Positions 28,125-37,437 are shown, numbered from the stretch's first letter. The stretch is 64,000 bases of DNA from Curtobacterium sp. 9128 (GCF_900086645.1 NZ_LT576451.1:3162001-3226000); one strand, 5' to 3'. Numbers and translations are program-made. The notes: generated by a model from the sequence alone, not told the origin.

Positions 28125-30203
28125 CTACCGCCGACGACGCAGGGTCGAGAAGATCCCCTGCACCACCTCTTTCGCGATCGAGCCGCCGAGCCCGCCACCG
28201 AGCAGCTCGGACAGCGGGTCGTCCGCCTTCCGCGAGGTCGACGTCCGCGACGACGTGCTCCGTGACCGTCGGGTCTGCGCAGCCCGCTCCGCCTTCTCGA
28301 ACTCGCGCTGCGTCCGCTCGTACTCCTTCTGTGCCGCTGCCCGATCGCGTGCTTCCTGCTTCGCCTGCGCCGCGGCCTCCTTCGCGGCGGTGGCCGCGGC
28401 GCGTGCGGCTTCCTTCTCCGCCTCAGCCGCAGCGGCGGCCGCGGCTTCCTGTGCGTCCGCGGCAGCAGCCTGCGCGGCAGCCGCCTCCATCCGACGGGCC
28501 AGCATCTCGTGCGCCGAGTCGGGGTCGACGCGGGTGCCGTAGGTGGCGAGGAGCGGGGACGAGGCGACCCGTGCCTCCATCTCGGCCGACGGCATCGGGT
28601 CCATCGACCCCTGCGGCGCGCGGAGGCGCGTCCACGCCACCGGGGTCGGTGCGCCCTTCTCGTTCATCACGGTGACGATCGCCTCGCCGGTGGCCAGCGA
28701 CGTCAGGACCTCCCCCAGGTCGTACTCGCTCGTGGGGTACGTCGACACGGTGGCCCGCAGCGCCTTGGCGTCGTCGGGGGTGTGCGCCCGGAGCTGGTGC
28801 TGGATGCGGGAGCCTAGCTGGGCGAGCACGTCGTTCGGGACGTCCTTCGGGGTCTGCGTGACGAAGAAGATCCCGACGCCCTTCGACCGGATCAGCCGGA
28901 CCGTGCGGACGATCTGTTCGGTGAAGTCCTTCGAGGCGCCGCTGAAGAGCAGGTGTGCCTCGTCGAAGAAGAACACGAGCTTCGGCTTGTCCTGGTCGCC
29001 GACCTCCGGCAGCTCGTTGAACAGGTCGGCGAGGAGCCACATCAGGAACGTGGAGAAGACCTCCGGCTGGTCCTGCACCCCCGGTACCTCGAGCAGGCTC
29101 ACGATCCCCCGGCCGTCCGCGGCGGTCCGGAGGAAGACCTGCGTGTCGATCTCGGGCTCCCCGAAGAACTGGTCGGCCCCCTGGTCCGCGAAGGTGATGA
29201 GCTCGCGGAGGATCACGCCTGCCGTCTGCTTCGACAGCCCACCGAGTTCGGCGAGCTCCGGTTTGCCCTCGTCACTCACCAGGAACGTCAGGACGGCCCG
29301 GAGGTCGGACAGGTCGACCAGCGGCAGCCCGGCCCGCTCGGCGTAGTGGAAGACCAGCCCGAGCGACGACTCCTGCGTGTCGTTCAGCCCGAGGACCTTC
29401 GACAGCAGCAGCGGCCCGAAGCCCGAGACGGTCGCCCGGATCGGCACGCCGGTGCCCTGCCCGCCGAGCGAGTAGAACTCCGCCTGGCTCGCCGCCGGGG
29501 TCCAGTCCTGGCCGATGCCAGCGGTCCGTGCCAACAGCTTCTCGTTGCCGGTCCCGACCACCGCGAGCCCGGACAGGTCGCCCTTGATGTCGGCGGCGAA
29601 CACCGGGACGCCGTTCGCGGCGATCTGCTCGGCGAGCACCTGCAGGGTCCTGGTCTTGCCCGTCCCGGTCGCGCCGGCCACCAGGCCGTGCCGGTTGAGC
29701 ATGCCGAGTGGGATGCGCACCTGCACGTCCGGCAGGGGGTCGCCGTTGACCAGGGCGCCGAGCTCGAGGGCGCTGCCGTCGACGGTGTAGCCGTCGCGGA
29801 TCGCCGCGACGGACGCTTCACCCAGCGGCCCGCTCGGGGCGCCACCCGGTTCCGCCTCGGCGGTCGCCCCGAGGGTTGCCCCGACGGTCGCCCCGACGGT
29901 CGCTCCGACGGGAGGCTCGGCGCCGGTCACCGGGGCGGCCGGCGGTGTCACGGCAACCGGCTCCGGAGCCGGGTCGGCCGCCAGCGGAGGCTCCGCGTCC
30001 GGGGTGAGCGGGGCCTCCTGACCGGTGGGAGCCGGGGACTCGGCAACCGCGGGCTCTGCATCGGGCGTGAGCGCCGTTTGCTCGAGCGCCTTCGCGAGTT
30101 CCTCGGCACGCGCCGCTGCTTCGTCCGCGAGGCGTCGTGCCTCTTCCGCTGCTGCCCGCGCTGCCTCGGCTGCGGCCCGTGCCTGCTCCACCACGTCGCT
30201 CAT
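28125..30203 (-). CDS. HerA-like ATPase (DUF853 family)
   Basis: A 692-residue protein. The first 130 residues are Ala/Glu-rich coiled coil then Pro/Ala linker with GATVGATVGATLGATA repeats. The ATPase domain follows: Walker A GATGTGKT, DIKGDLSGLA, Walker B LVFFFDEAH and a sensor-like FFVTQTPKDVP. The C-terminus is another long Ala/Glu/Lys coiled coil and ends GGSIAKEVVQGIFSTLRRRR. The DUF853 group is related to HerA/FtsK motor ATPases; the biological role is not settled. The ATG at 30203 starts MSDVVEQARAA. No NurA-like nuclease is adjacent. Confidence 0.9.
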   Translation of the reverse strand: MSDVVEQARAAAEAARAAAEEARRLADEAAARAEELAKALEQTALTPDAEPAVAESPAPTGQEAPLTPDAEPPLAADPAPEPVAVTPPAAPVTGAEPPVGATVGATVGATLGATAEAEPGGAPSGPLGEASVAAIRDGYTVDGSALELGALVNGDPLPDVQVRIPLGMLNRHGLVAGATGTGKTRTLQVLAEQIAANGVPVFAADIKGDLSGLAVVGTGNEKLLARTAGIGQDWTPAASQAEFYSLGGQGTGVPIRATVSGFGPLLLSKVLGLNDTQESSLGLVFHYAERAGLPLVDLSDLRAVLTFLVSDEGKPELAELGGLSKQTAGVILRELITFADQGADQFFGEPEIDTQVFLRTAADGRGIVSLLEVPGVQDQPEVFSTFLMWLLADLFNELPEVGDQDKPKLVFFFDEAHLLFSGASKDFTEQIVRTVRLIRSKGVGIFFVTQTPKDVPNDVLAQLGSRIQHQLRAHTPDDAKALRATVSTYPTSEYDLGEVLTSLATGEAIVTVMNEKGAPTPVAWTRLRAPQGSMDPMPSAEMEARVASSPLLATYGTRVDPDSAHEMLARRMEAAAAQAAAADAQEAAAAAAAEAEKEAARAAATAAKEAAAQAKQEARDRAAAQKEYERTQREFEKAERAAQTRRSRSTSSRTSTSRKADDPLSELLGGGLGGSIAKEVVQGIFSTLRRRR

Positions 30204-30350
30204 GGACACAGCCTATGGACGCGTGCGCCGCCGCGGTACGGTCCTGCGGGAACCCCGATCCAGAACGACAAGATCGTCGTCGCACGACATCGATCTCGTC
30301 GTTCCGAGTCGACCGCGGGAGCGCAGCGCCGCCTCTCCGACCGGCGACAC

Positions 30351-31607
30351 TCAGTGGGTGAGCGCCGGCACCGTCCGCGGGCGCACGACGGCCCACAGCA
30401 GCACGATCGCGACCGCCGAGGTGCACGCCATCACGGCCGCCATCGGCGCAGCCTGCGAGATGCCGAGCCATCCGACGATCGGCGAGATGAGCCCGGCGAC
30501 CCCGAAGTTCAGGGCGCCGAGCACGGAGGCAGCGGTCCCCGCCTCCTTGCCGTGGGCGGCCAGGCCGATCACCTGCACGAGCGGGAACGAGAACCCGCAG
30601 GCCGCGATGAAGAACCACAGCGGGACGAGCACACCGACGAGCCCGGCGCCGAGCAGGTCGAGCACGATGATCGCGACCGCCGCCAGGAAGAGCGTCGCGG
30701 TCGAGCACGCCAGGATCCACTGCGGTCCGACGCGCTGCGCGATCCGCGACGAGATCTGCACCCCGACGACGACACCGACGGAGTTGACCGCGAAGAGCAG
30801 CCCGTACTGCTGGGCGTCCAACCCGAAGACGTCCTGGAACAGGAACGGCGACGCGCTGAGGTAGGAGAACAGCCCGCTGAAGACCATCGCCCCGATGAGT
30901 GCGACCCCGACGAAGATCCGGTCGGAGAACAGGGCGCGGTAGCGCTGCCCCATCGTCGAGTGGCCGGCCTCGTGCCGACGGGCGGGCGGCAGCGTCTCCA
31001 CGATGAGCAGGATCGACGCGATCACGACGGCCAGGCCGTAGCAGGCGAGGAACACGAAGATCCCACGCCAGCTGACGAACCGCAGCATCTGGGAACCGAT
31101 GAGCGGCGCGAGGATCGGCGCGAGGCCGTTCACCATCGCGAGCCTGGACAGCATCCGGACGAGGGGCTTGCCGCCGAACAGGTCGCGGACGGTGGCCATC
31201 GCGACCACACCACCGGCAGCAGCACCCATGCCCTGCAGCACGCGGAAGACGGCGAGCACCTCGATGTTCGGCGCCATCGCCGCGCAGATCGACGCCGCGA
31301 TGTGCACCGTCGTGGCGATGATGAGCGGCAGTCGGCGACCGACCTTGTCGCTCCACGGGCCGACGAGCAGCTGGCCGAACGCGAAGCCGATCGTGGTCGC
31401 GGTCAGGGTGAGCTGCACGGCGCCGTCGGTGACCCCGAACTGGTCCTTCAGGGACGGGAACGCCGGCAGGTACAGGTCGATCGTGAACGGCCCGAGCGCG
31501 GTCAGCGCACCGAGCACGAACACGTACACGAGGCGCTGGGCGCGGGAGAGCGAGTCTCCCGGGTGGAGGATGACGGTGAGCGAACCAGTGGTCGCGGGCG
31601 CGGTCAC
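30351..31607 (-). CDS. Bcr/CflA-type multidrug efflux MFS transporter
   Basis: A 418-residue transporter with 12 predicted helices. The Bcr/CflA marks are FTIDLYLPAFPSL in helix 1 and GPWSDKVGRRLPL in the loop between helices 2 and 3, with VLQGMGAAAGGVVAMATVRD. It exports drugs in exchange for protons; the substrate is unknown. The GTG at 31607 has an AAGGA site seven bases upstream. It is divergent from a TetR-type gene, which suggests local repression. The 147 bases between this gene and the HerA-like start hold nothing I recognise. Confidence 0.92.
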   Translation of the reverse strand: MTAPATTGSLTVILHPGDSLSRAQRLVYVFVLGALTALGPFTIDLYLPAFPSLKDQFGVTDGAVQLTLTATTIGFAFGQLLVGPWSDKVGRRLPLIIATTVHIAASICAAMAPNIEVLAVFRVLQGMGAAAGGVVAMATVRDLFGGKPLVRMLSRLAMVNGLAPILAPLIGSQMLRFVSWRGIFVFLACYGLAVVIASILLIVETLPPARRHEAGHSTMGQRYRALFSDRIFVGVALIGAMVFSGLFSYLSASPFLFQDVFGLDAQQYGLLFAVNSVGVVVGVQISSRIAQRVGPQWILACSTATLFLAAVAIIVLDLLGAGLVGVLVPLWFFIAACGFSFPLVQVIGLAAHGKEAGTAASVLGALNFGVAGLISPIVGWLGISQAAPMAAVMACTSAVAIVLLWAVVRPRTVPALTH

Positions 31608-31655
31608 GGCAGAGTCCTTCGACGATGAGGGGTGGTGGGGAGAGGTGATCGCGGG

Positions 31656-31670
31656 ATCGATCGAATCGAT
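31656..31670. promoter_or_regulatory. Possible operator: ATCGAT-CGA-ATCGAT
   Basis: Two ATCGAT sequences flank three bases in the 229-bp gap between the divergent efflux and TetR genes. The place is right for a TetR-family operator, but the element is short and may be chance. Confidence 0.3.
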
Positions 31671-31836
31671 TCGTCCGCGGAACCATCCTAGGGGCGGGTC
31701 CGCACGCGCCGCATCCGTCGCCGTTCGTTGCCGCGTGTCGTCGTGGTCGACACGGTGCCGCTCCCCTGACCTGCGGTACCGTCGGAGGGCTCGGGAGCCT
31801 CCGGGCGGACTCGTACCGGAAGAGGGGGTGGGCGTC

Positions 31837-32418
31837 ATGGTGGACGCTCGGATCCTGCACACCACGGCCGCGCTGCGCGAGGCGATCCTCCGGCTCGCCG
31901 CCGACCGCCCCGTCTCCGAGATCACGGTGGCCGACGTCACGCGCGCCGCCGGGATCAACCGTGCCACGTTCTACTCACACGCCGTCTCCCCCGGCTCGCT
32001 GCTCGCCGACGTGCTCACCCCGGAGCTCGACCGCATCCGCGACGACGACGCCGAGGCGCGCCGGGTCGCCTCCGACCGGGGTGCGAGCCGCGACGAACTC
32101 GCCGCGATCACCCGCAAGGGCATCAACGCCGTCGTCGAGCACGTCGTCACGCACCGTGACATCTACGGCAAGGCACTCCCCGACCCGAACGACGGCTCGC
32201 TCCACCGGCTGCTCGTCGAGCACTTCACGGTGTCGAGCGCGCTGCACATCCGGGAGCTCGACCAGGCCACGCGCCCGGAGCTCCTCGACGACGTCGCGGC
32301 TGGCTTCGTCGCCCAGGGGTTCGTCGGCGCGATCGAGGCCTGGCTCGCCGGGCCCCGACGTGCCCGCAAGGCCCTCGTCGACACCATCACCGCGTCCTTC
32401 CCGACGTGGTGGAGCTGA
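31837..32418 (+). CDS. TetR-family transcriptional regulator
   Basis: A 193-residue regulator. The N-terminal helix-turn-helix is clear: ALREAILRLAADRPVSEITV ... VTRAAGINRATFYSHAVSPG. The C-terminal ligand domain is all-helical and not specific to a known subgroup. The ATG at 31837 follows GAGGGGG. It faces away from the Bcr/CflA efflux gene and so probably controls it and itself. Two palindromic repeats follow its stop codon. Confidence 0.9.
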   Translation: MVDARILHTTAALREAILRLAADRPVSEITVADVTRAAGINRATFYSHAVSPGSLLADVLTPELDRIRDDDAEARRVASDRGASRDELAAITRKGINAVVEHVVTHRDIYGKALPDPNDGSLHRLLVEHFTVSSALHIRELDQATRPELLDDVAAGFVAQGFVGAIEAWLAGPRRARKALVDTITASFPTWWS

Positions 32419-32427
32419 CCGCAGCCG

Positions 32428-32512
32428 TTCCGCGCGTACGAAGCAGTTCCGCGCGTAGGAAGCCGATTTTCCCCGCCTCCTACGCGCGATTCGGCTTCCT
32501 ACTGCGCGCGTG
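32428..32512. repeat. CCTACGCGCGATTCGG-family palindrome
   Basis: GCGCGTAGGA (32451-32460) pairs with TCCTACGCGC (32478-32487), and AGGAAGCCGAT pairs with a bulged ATTCGGCTTCCT. A further GCGCGTA lies at about 32432. CCTCCTACGCGCGATTCG at 32476-32493 recurs exactly at 47397-47414. It starts ten bases after the TetR stop. Confidence 0.8.
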
Positions 32513-32536
32513 ATGGGTCGGAACGTGCGCGCACGG

Positions 32537-32580
32537 CGGACGGGAGGCTCGTGGCGGGGTCGCCACGAGCCTCCCGTCCG
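32537..32580. terminator. Perfect 20-bp terminator hairpin, GGACGGGAGGCTCG family
   Basis: CGGACGGGAGGCTCGTGGCG (32537-32556) pairs exactly with 32561-32580 around a four-base loop. It lies between the converging TetR and lipoprotein genes. Confidence 0.85.
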
Positions 32581-32613
32581 GCCCGCGGTCGCGACCAGAG
32601 CGGCCGACCTGCG

Positions 32614-33177
32614 TCAGTCGGTGGCCGGCTTCTCGCCCCGCTGGAGCGACGTCACGGCGTCGACCGACTGCTCGACGAGGTCGGCGTCGGAGTCCGTCCC
32701 GGTGATGCTGTAGTCGGACGACACCCCGTCACCGCCGGTGCCGCTGGCGGGGACCGCGCCGTCGAGACCGACCACGACCACGCCCGCGTCGTGCGCTGTC
32801 TGCAGGACCCCGGTCAACGCCGAGGGGTCGTCGGCCTGCACGAGCAGCGCCTTCGCTCCCGTGCGCACGAGGTCCCGCACCGCGGTCCGCTGCGATCCCG
32901 CCGGGTCGTCCGCGTCGGCGACCCGCACGTCGGGTCGGAAGCCCGCCTCGGTCAGCGAGGTGCGGAACCGGTCGGGCAGCGATGCACCGCCACCGGCCGG
33001 CGTGGCTCCTTCCGGGAGCAGCACGACCCCGACGACGGCGTGCTGGTCGAACCCGCCGTCCGAGCTGGTGAGGTCCGTGCTCTTGACCGGCGTCGGCGCG
33101 ACCGAGGTCGTCCCGCTGCACCCGGCGAGCACGAACACCGCGCTCACCAGGGCGGCGGCGGCCAGGATGCGACGCAC
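32614..33177 (-). CDS. Small substrate-binding-like lipoprotein
   Basis: A 187-residue lipoprotein. The signal peptide RRILAAAALVSAVFVLAGC ends in the lipobox LAGC. The rest resembles one lobe of a periplasmic sugar-binding protein (RVADADDPAGSQRTAVRDLV, ALLVQADDPSALTGVLQTAH and GVVVVGLDGAVP are typical of the LacI/RbsB fold), but the second lobe is absent; full-length relatives are about 300 residues. It may be a truncated descendant or a short sensor subunit. The GTG at 33177 follows GAGGAGGA. It lies 28 bases after the MFS gene. Confidence 0.8.
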   Translation of the reverse strand: MRRILAAAALVSAVFVLAGCSGTTSVAPTPVKSTDLTSSDGGFDQHAVVGVVLLPEGATPAGGGASLPDRFRTSLTEAGFRPDVRVADADDPAGSQRTAVRDLVRTGAKALLVQADDPSALTGVLQTAHDAGVVVVGLDGAVPASGTGGDGVSSDYSITGTDSDADLVEQSVDAVTSLQRGEKPATD

Positions 33178-33205
33178 GGTTCCTCCTCGACGTGGGTCTG
33201 CCACG

Positions 33206-34594
33206 CTACCCGTTCCCGGCGGACGACGGAGGCGGCACCGGACCGAGTCGGCGGACGGCGAACCACCCGACGAGCGCGATGACGGTCATCGCGGCGAACA
33301 CGAGGGAGAACGCCGTGGCGTCGTTCCGTCCACCCGAGGCGGTGAACAGCAACCCGGCGACGGCGAGCCCCACCACGCTGCCGGCCGCGTCCGCGATCGT
33401 CAGGGCGGAGCTCGCGAACCCGTCGTCCCCCTCGCTCGAGAACCGGAGCGTCAGCATCGAGGTGCGCGGGTACGCGACGCCCATCCCGGCGCCACCGACG
33501 AACCAACCGGCCACGAGCACCCACACCGGCAGGTCCCACGCCGCCACCGCGAATGCCGCGACCAGACTGACGACGACGAGGCCGAGCCCGACGCCGAACG
33601 CCCACGCCGCGGTGAACCGACGCTCCCCCAACCGCCCGTGCACCCAGCTCGCGCCGGCCCAGCTGAGCGCCGCGACGGTCAGCGCCAGCCCGGCCGCGGA
33701 CGGCGAGAGCCCGTGCTGCGCCTGCAGGAGGAACGGCACGTACGCCTCGGCACCGAAGAACCCCGCGGCGAGGACGCCGCGGAGCAGCACCACCGACGGC
33801 AGACCGGGCGCGGCGGTCAGGGTGCGGCGCGGCAGCAGCGGACGCAGGGCGACCCAGGCGCCGACGAGCCCGACGACCACCGCGGCGATGCGTGGGACGA
33901 CCGGCAGGTCCGGAGCGACGTTGAGCAGGAGGACGGCGACAGCGGCCGCGACGGACCACGCGATCCGCCCGCGCTGCCACGGTGGGCGGAGTGCAGCGGC
34001 CGGCGGGTGGAGCCGTCCGAGGGTCGGCACGAGCAGGCTGAACGCGACGACGGCGATCACGAGCGCCCCGGCGAACACCCAGTGCCAGCTGGAGAGCTCC
34101 GTGACGAACCCGGCGAGCGCCGGTCCGACGAGCGCCGGGACCACCCACGCCGCGGCGAACCCGGCGAACACGGGACCGTGCAGCTCCGCGGGGAAGATCC
34201 GCGCGACCAGGACGTAGAGCACCACGTCGATCGCGCCGGCGCCGAAGCCCTCGACCAGACGACCGGCGAGGAACACCGGCATCGTCGGCGCGAGCATGAC
34301 GATCGCGGTCCCGACGGCGAAGAGCGCCGCGGACACCCACGCCACCACGCGGCCACCCGCCCGGTCCGTCCAGTTGCCGGCGAGCACCATCCCCGGGACG
34401 CCGGCGGCGAGCGGTGCCGCGAAGCTCAGCGAGTACAGCGTCTCCCCGTGCAGGTCGCGGCTGATCTCCGGCATGATCGTCGTCATCGCCAGGTTCTGGA
34501 ACGCGGCGACGGCCACGATCGCGACCATCCCGATCGTCGGGAGGGCGTACCCCCTGCTGAACAGGGTCGTCCTCGTCGGCGTCGTGGCGGTCAC
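33206..34594 (-). CDS. MFS transporter
   Basis: A 462-residue major facilitator with about 14 hydrophobic helices. Visible marks include GNWTDRAGGRVVAW in the first cytoplasmic loop and AGRLVEGFGAGAIDVVLYVL. It resembles drug-efflux MFS proteins with an unusual long central segment (LRPLLPRRTLTAAPGLPSVV). The GTG at 34594 is used. The substrate is not clear. It is followed closely by the small lipoprotein, which may be co-transcribed. Confidence 0.88.
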   Translation of the reverse strand: MTATTPTRTTLFSRGYALPTIGMVAIVAVAAFQNLAMTTIMPEISRDLHGETLYSLSFAAPLAAGVPGMVLAGNWTDRAGGRVVAWVSAALFAVGTAIVMLAPTMPVFLAGRLVEGFGAGAIDVVLYVLVARIFPAELHGPVFAGFAAAWVVPALVGPALAGFVTELSSWHWVFAGALVIAVVAFSLLVPTLGRLHPPAAALRPPWQRGRIAWSVAAAVAVLLLNVAPDLPVVPRIAAVVVGLVGAWVALRPLLPRRTLTAAPGLPSVVLLRGVLAAGFFGAEAYVPFLLQAQHGLSPSAAGLALTVAALSWAGASWVHGRLGERRFTAAWAFGVGLGLVVVSLVAAFAVAAWDLPVWVLVAGWFVGGAGMGVAYPRTSMLTLRFSSEGDDGFASSALTIADAAGSVVGLAVAGLLFTASGGRNDATAFSLVFAAMTVIALVGWFAVRRLGPVPPPSSAGNG

Positions 34595-34665
34595 CCGCCC
34601 AGGCTAGCGGGGACCGGAGGGACCGCGAGTCGGAGGCGGAGCGCCTGCCGGACGTCGGCGCAGGG

Positions 34666-35811
34666 TCAGCGGCGCAGCGCCTGCCGGACGTCCGCGACCA
34701 GGTCACCGGCGTCCTCGATGCCGACCGACAGGCGCACGATGTTCTCCGGGACCTCGAGCTCGGTGCCCCTCACGGACGCGTGGGTCATCTCGCTCGGGTA
34801 GCCGATGAGCGACTCCACCCCGCCGAGCGACTCGGCGAGCGCGAACACCTCCGTCGACTCGGCGAACCGCTTCGCCGCCTCCGGACCACCCGCGAGCGCG
34901 ACCGAGAGCATCCCGCCGAACCCGCGCATCTGCCGGGCGGCGACGTCGTGCCCGGGGTGGTCGGTGAGCCCCGGGTAGTAGACGTGCTCCACCGCGGGGT
35001 CGCCGACGAGCGCCTCGGCGACGGCCTGCGCGTTCTGCGAGTGCCGCTCCATCCGGACCGCGAGGGTCTTGATGCCGCGGATCGTCAGCCAGGCGTCGAA
35101 CGGCGACGAGATCGCACCGGCGCCGAACTGCAGGAACTGGACCTTGTCGGCGAGCTCCTGGTCCCGCAGCACGATCGCCCCGCCGACGACGTCGGAGTGT
35201 CCGCCGAGGTACTTCGTGGTGGAGTACGCGACGACGTCCGCGCCGAGGGCGAGCGGCTGCTGGAGGTACGGCGACGCGAAGGTGTTGTCGACGACCACGA
35301 GCGCACCGGCGTCGTGTCCGACGGCGGCGAGCGCCTCGATGTCGGCGATCTTCATGAGCGGGTTCGTCGGGGTCTCGACCCACAGCACGGTCGACGCCGG
35401 CGCGTCCTGCAGTGCGGCACGGACCCGGTCGAGGTCGCTCATGTCGACGACGACGAGTTCGACACCCCACGGTACGTGCAGCCGGTTCACGAGCCGGTGC
35501 GTGCCGCCGTAGACGTCGTTGCCCATGACGACGCGCGAACCCGGCGTCAGCGTGGCGCGGAGGAGGGCGTCCTCGGCGGCCAGGCCGGACGAGAACGAGT
35601 ACGCGGCGACGCCACCGTCGAGGTCGGCGAGCAGGGTCTGCAGGGAGTCACGCGTCGGGTTGCCGGATCGGGAGTACTCGTAGCCGTTCCGCATCTGCCC
35701 GATACCGTCCTGCACGTAGGTCGACGTCAGGTGGAGCGGCGGGATGACGGCGCCGGTGGGCCCGTCAGGCTCCTGGCCGGCGTGGATGGCGCGGGTGCTG
35801 AACTCGGTCAT
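34666..35811 (-). CDS. metB: Cystathionine gamma-synthase / gamma-lyase
   Basis: A 381-residue PLP enzyme of the Cys/Met metabolism family. The PLP lysine is in YSTTKYLGGHSDVVGG; other marks are YSRSGNPTRDSLQ, ETPTNPLMKIADI and RGIKTLAVRMERH. Synthase and lyase cannot be told apart safely from sequence. Next to cystathionine beta-synthase, a gamma-lyase role (cystathionine to cysteine) is natural; actinobacterial MetB can do both. The ATG at 35811 (MTEFSTRAIHAG) is the family start. The 74-bp gap to cbs contains a lone repeat arm ACGGGAGGCTCG (35831-35842). Confidence 0.93.
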   Translation of the reverse strand: MTEFSTRAIHAGQEPDGPTGAVIPPLHLTSTYVQDGIGQMRNGYEYSRSGNPTRDSLQTLLADLDGGVAAYSFSSGLAAEDALLRATLTPGSRVVMGNDVYGGTHRLVNRLHVPWGVELVVVDMSDLDRVRAALQDAPASTVLWVETPTNPLMKIADIEALAAVGHDAGALVVVDNTFASPYLQQPLALGADVVAYSTTKYLGGHSDVVGGAIVLRDQELADKVQFLQFGAGAISSPFDAWLTIRGIKTLAVRMERHSQNAQAVAEALVGDPAVEHVYYPGLTDHPGHDVAARQMRGFGGMLSVALAGGPEAAKRFAESTEVFALAESLGGVESLIGYPSEMTHASVRGTELEVPENIVRLSVGIEDAGDLVADVRQALRR

Positions 35812-35885
35812 GTGCTTTCTCCAGGTCGCAACGGGAGGCTCGGATCGCGTCGGTCGCGCACCGCACGGTGGGTGCGCTGCCGTGC

Positions 35886-37250
35886 TCACTCGGACAGGTA
35901 GGTGAGCAGGTCGTGCCGGGTGAGCACGGTGACGGGCTTGCCGTCCTCGACGACGAGGAGCGCGTCGGCGGACTCCAGCGCCCGCCGGGCCGCCGACACG
36001 GACTCGCCGACGCCGATGAGCGGCAGCGGGTCCCCGACGAAGGCGGTGAGCGCGTCGGCCATCTTCGCGGCACCGGTGAAGACCTGCTCGAGGAGTGCCT
36101 TCTCCTCCACAGCGCCGACGACCTCGCCGATGACGACGGGCGGCTCGGCGCTCAGCACGGGCATCTGCGAGACGCCGTACTTGGTCATGATGTCGACGAC
36201 CTCGCGGACGGTGTCCGACGGGTGCGCGTGGACGAGGTCGGGCAGGCGTCCGTCCTTGCCGGCGATGAGCGACCCGACGGTCCGGGCGTCGTCGGTCTCC
36301 GCGAACCCGTAGGAACGCATCCAGCGGTCGTTGAAGATCTTGCCGAGGTAGCCGCGCCCGCCGTCCGGCAGGAGCACCACGACGACGTCGTCCTCGGTCA
36401 GGTCCTGCGCAGCACGGAGCGCCGCGACGACGGCCATGCCGCTCGAGCCGCCGACTAGCAGGCCCTCCTCACGCGCCAGGCGACGGGTCATCGCGAACGA
36501 GTCGGCGTCCGACACCGCGATGATCTCGTCGGGGACCTCGGGGTCGTACGCCGACGGCCAGAAGTCCTCGCCGACGCCCTCGACCAGGTACGGACGACCG
36601 GTGCCGCCGGAGTAGACGGAGCCCTCGGGGTCCGCGCCGACGATCCGCACGCGGCCGTCCGACGCCTCCTTCAGGAAGCGCCCGGTGCCCGTGATGGTGC
36701 CCCCGGTGCCGACGCCGGCGACGAAGTGGGTGATGCGCTCGTCGGTGTCGCGCCAGATCTCCGGACCGGTGGTCTCGTAGTGACTGCGCGGCCCGTTCGG
36801 GTTCGCGTACTGGTTCGGCTTGTAGGCACCGGGGATCTCCTGCACCAGCCGGTCGGACACCGAGTAGTACGACTCCGGGTGCTCCGGCGGGACGGCCGTC
36901 GGCGTGACGACGATCTCGGCGCCGTAGGCGGTGAGCACGTTGCGCTTGTCCTCGCCGACCTTGTCCGGCAGCACGAACACGCACCGGTACCCGCGCTGCT
37001 GGGCGACGAGGGCCAGCCCGACGCCGGTGTTGCCCGACGTGGGCTCGACGATGGTGCCGCCCGGCTGCAGGTCACCGGAGGCTTCGGCGGTGTCGAGGAT
37101 CCGCGTGGCGATGCGGTCCTTCGACGACCCGCCGGGGTTCAGGTACTCCACCTTCACCAGCACCGTGGCGCGAATGCCCTCGGTGACGCGGTTCAGCCGG
37201 ACCAGGGGGGTGTCGCCGACGAGGTCGACGACGGAGTTCGCATAACGCAC
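35886..37250 (-). CDS. cbs: Cystathionine beta-synthase
   Basis: A 454-residue PLP enzyme that condenses serine and homocysteine to cystathionine. The PLP lysine is in NPGGSSKDRIA, the phosphate loop is GVGTGGTITGTG, and SGNTGVGLAL is present. Residues from about 330 on hold two CBS domains (LPDLVHAHPSDTVREVVDIM and ADALTAFVGDPLPLIGVGES), expected in full-length Cbs. It is the first gene of a cbs-metB operon: together they run transsulfuration. Confidence 0.95.
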   Translation of the reverse strand: MRYANSVVDLVGDTPLVRLNRVTEGIRATVLVKVEYLNPGGSSKDRIATRILDTAEASGDLQPGGTIVEPTSGNTGVGLALVAQQRGYRCVFVLPDKVGEDKRNVLTAYGAEIVVTPTAVPPEHPESYYSVSDRLVQEIPGAYKPNQYANPNGPRSHYETTGPEIWRDTDERITHFVAGVGTGGTITGTGRFLKEASDGRVRIVGADPEGSVYSGGTGRPYLVEGVGEDFWPSAYDPEVPDEIIAVSDADSFAMTRRLAREEGLLVGGSSGMAVVAALRAAQDLTEDDVVVVLLPDGGRGYLGKIFNDRWMRSYGFAETDDARTVGSLIAGKDGRLPDLVHAHPSDTVREVVDIMTKYGVSQMPVLSAEPPVVIGEVVGAVEEKALLEQVFTGAAKMADALTAFVGDPLPLIGVGESVSAARRALESADALLVVEDGKPVTVLTRHDLLTYLSE

Positions 37251-37360
37251 GCATCGAGTCTACGGACTGCCTCCCTGTGCGAGTCAGCATGTGTCGGGCT
37301 GGGCCCACGCCGCCGGTACCGGCGCGACGCGCCAGCGGCGTGCCGGCCATGCCGATGGGG

Positions 37361-37392
37361 GGAGGCACGGTGCCAGCTGGCACCGAGCCTCC
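37361..37392 (-). terminator. Palindromic hairpin between the channel and cbs genes
   Basis: A 32-base palindrome centred on CCAGCTGG, with arms GGAGGC and CGGTGCCAG paired apart from one A-A mismatch. It carries the GAGCCTCC half of the GGACGGGAGGCTCG family. It lies after the channel gene stop (37438, minus strand), so it probably ends the cyclase-channel transcript. Confidence 0.65.
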
Positions 37393-37437
37393 AGTCCGGA
37401 ACGGAGCGCGACCGAGCCGCTGCCGCAGCTCGCCGGG

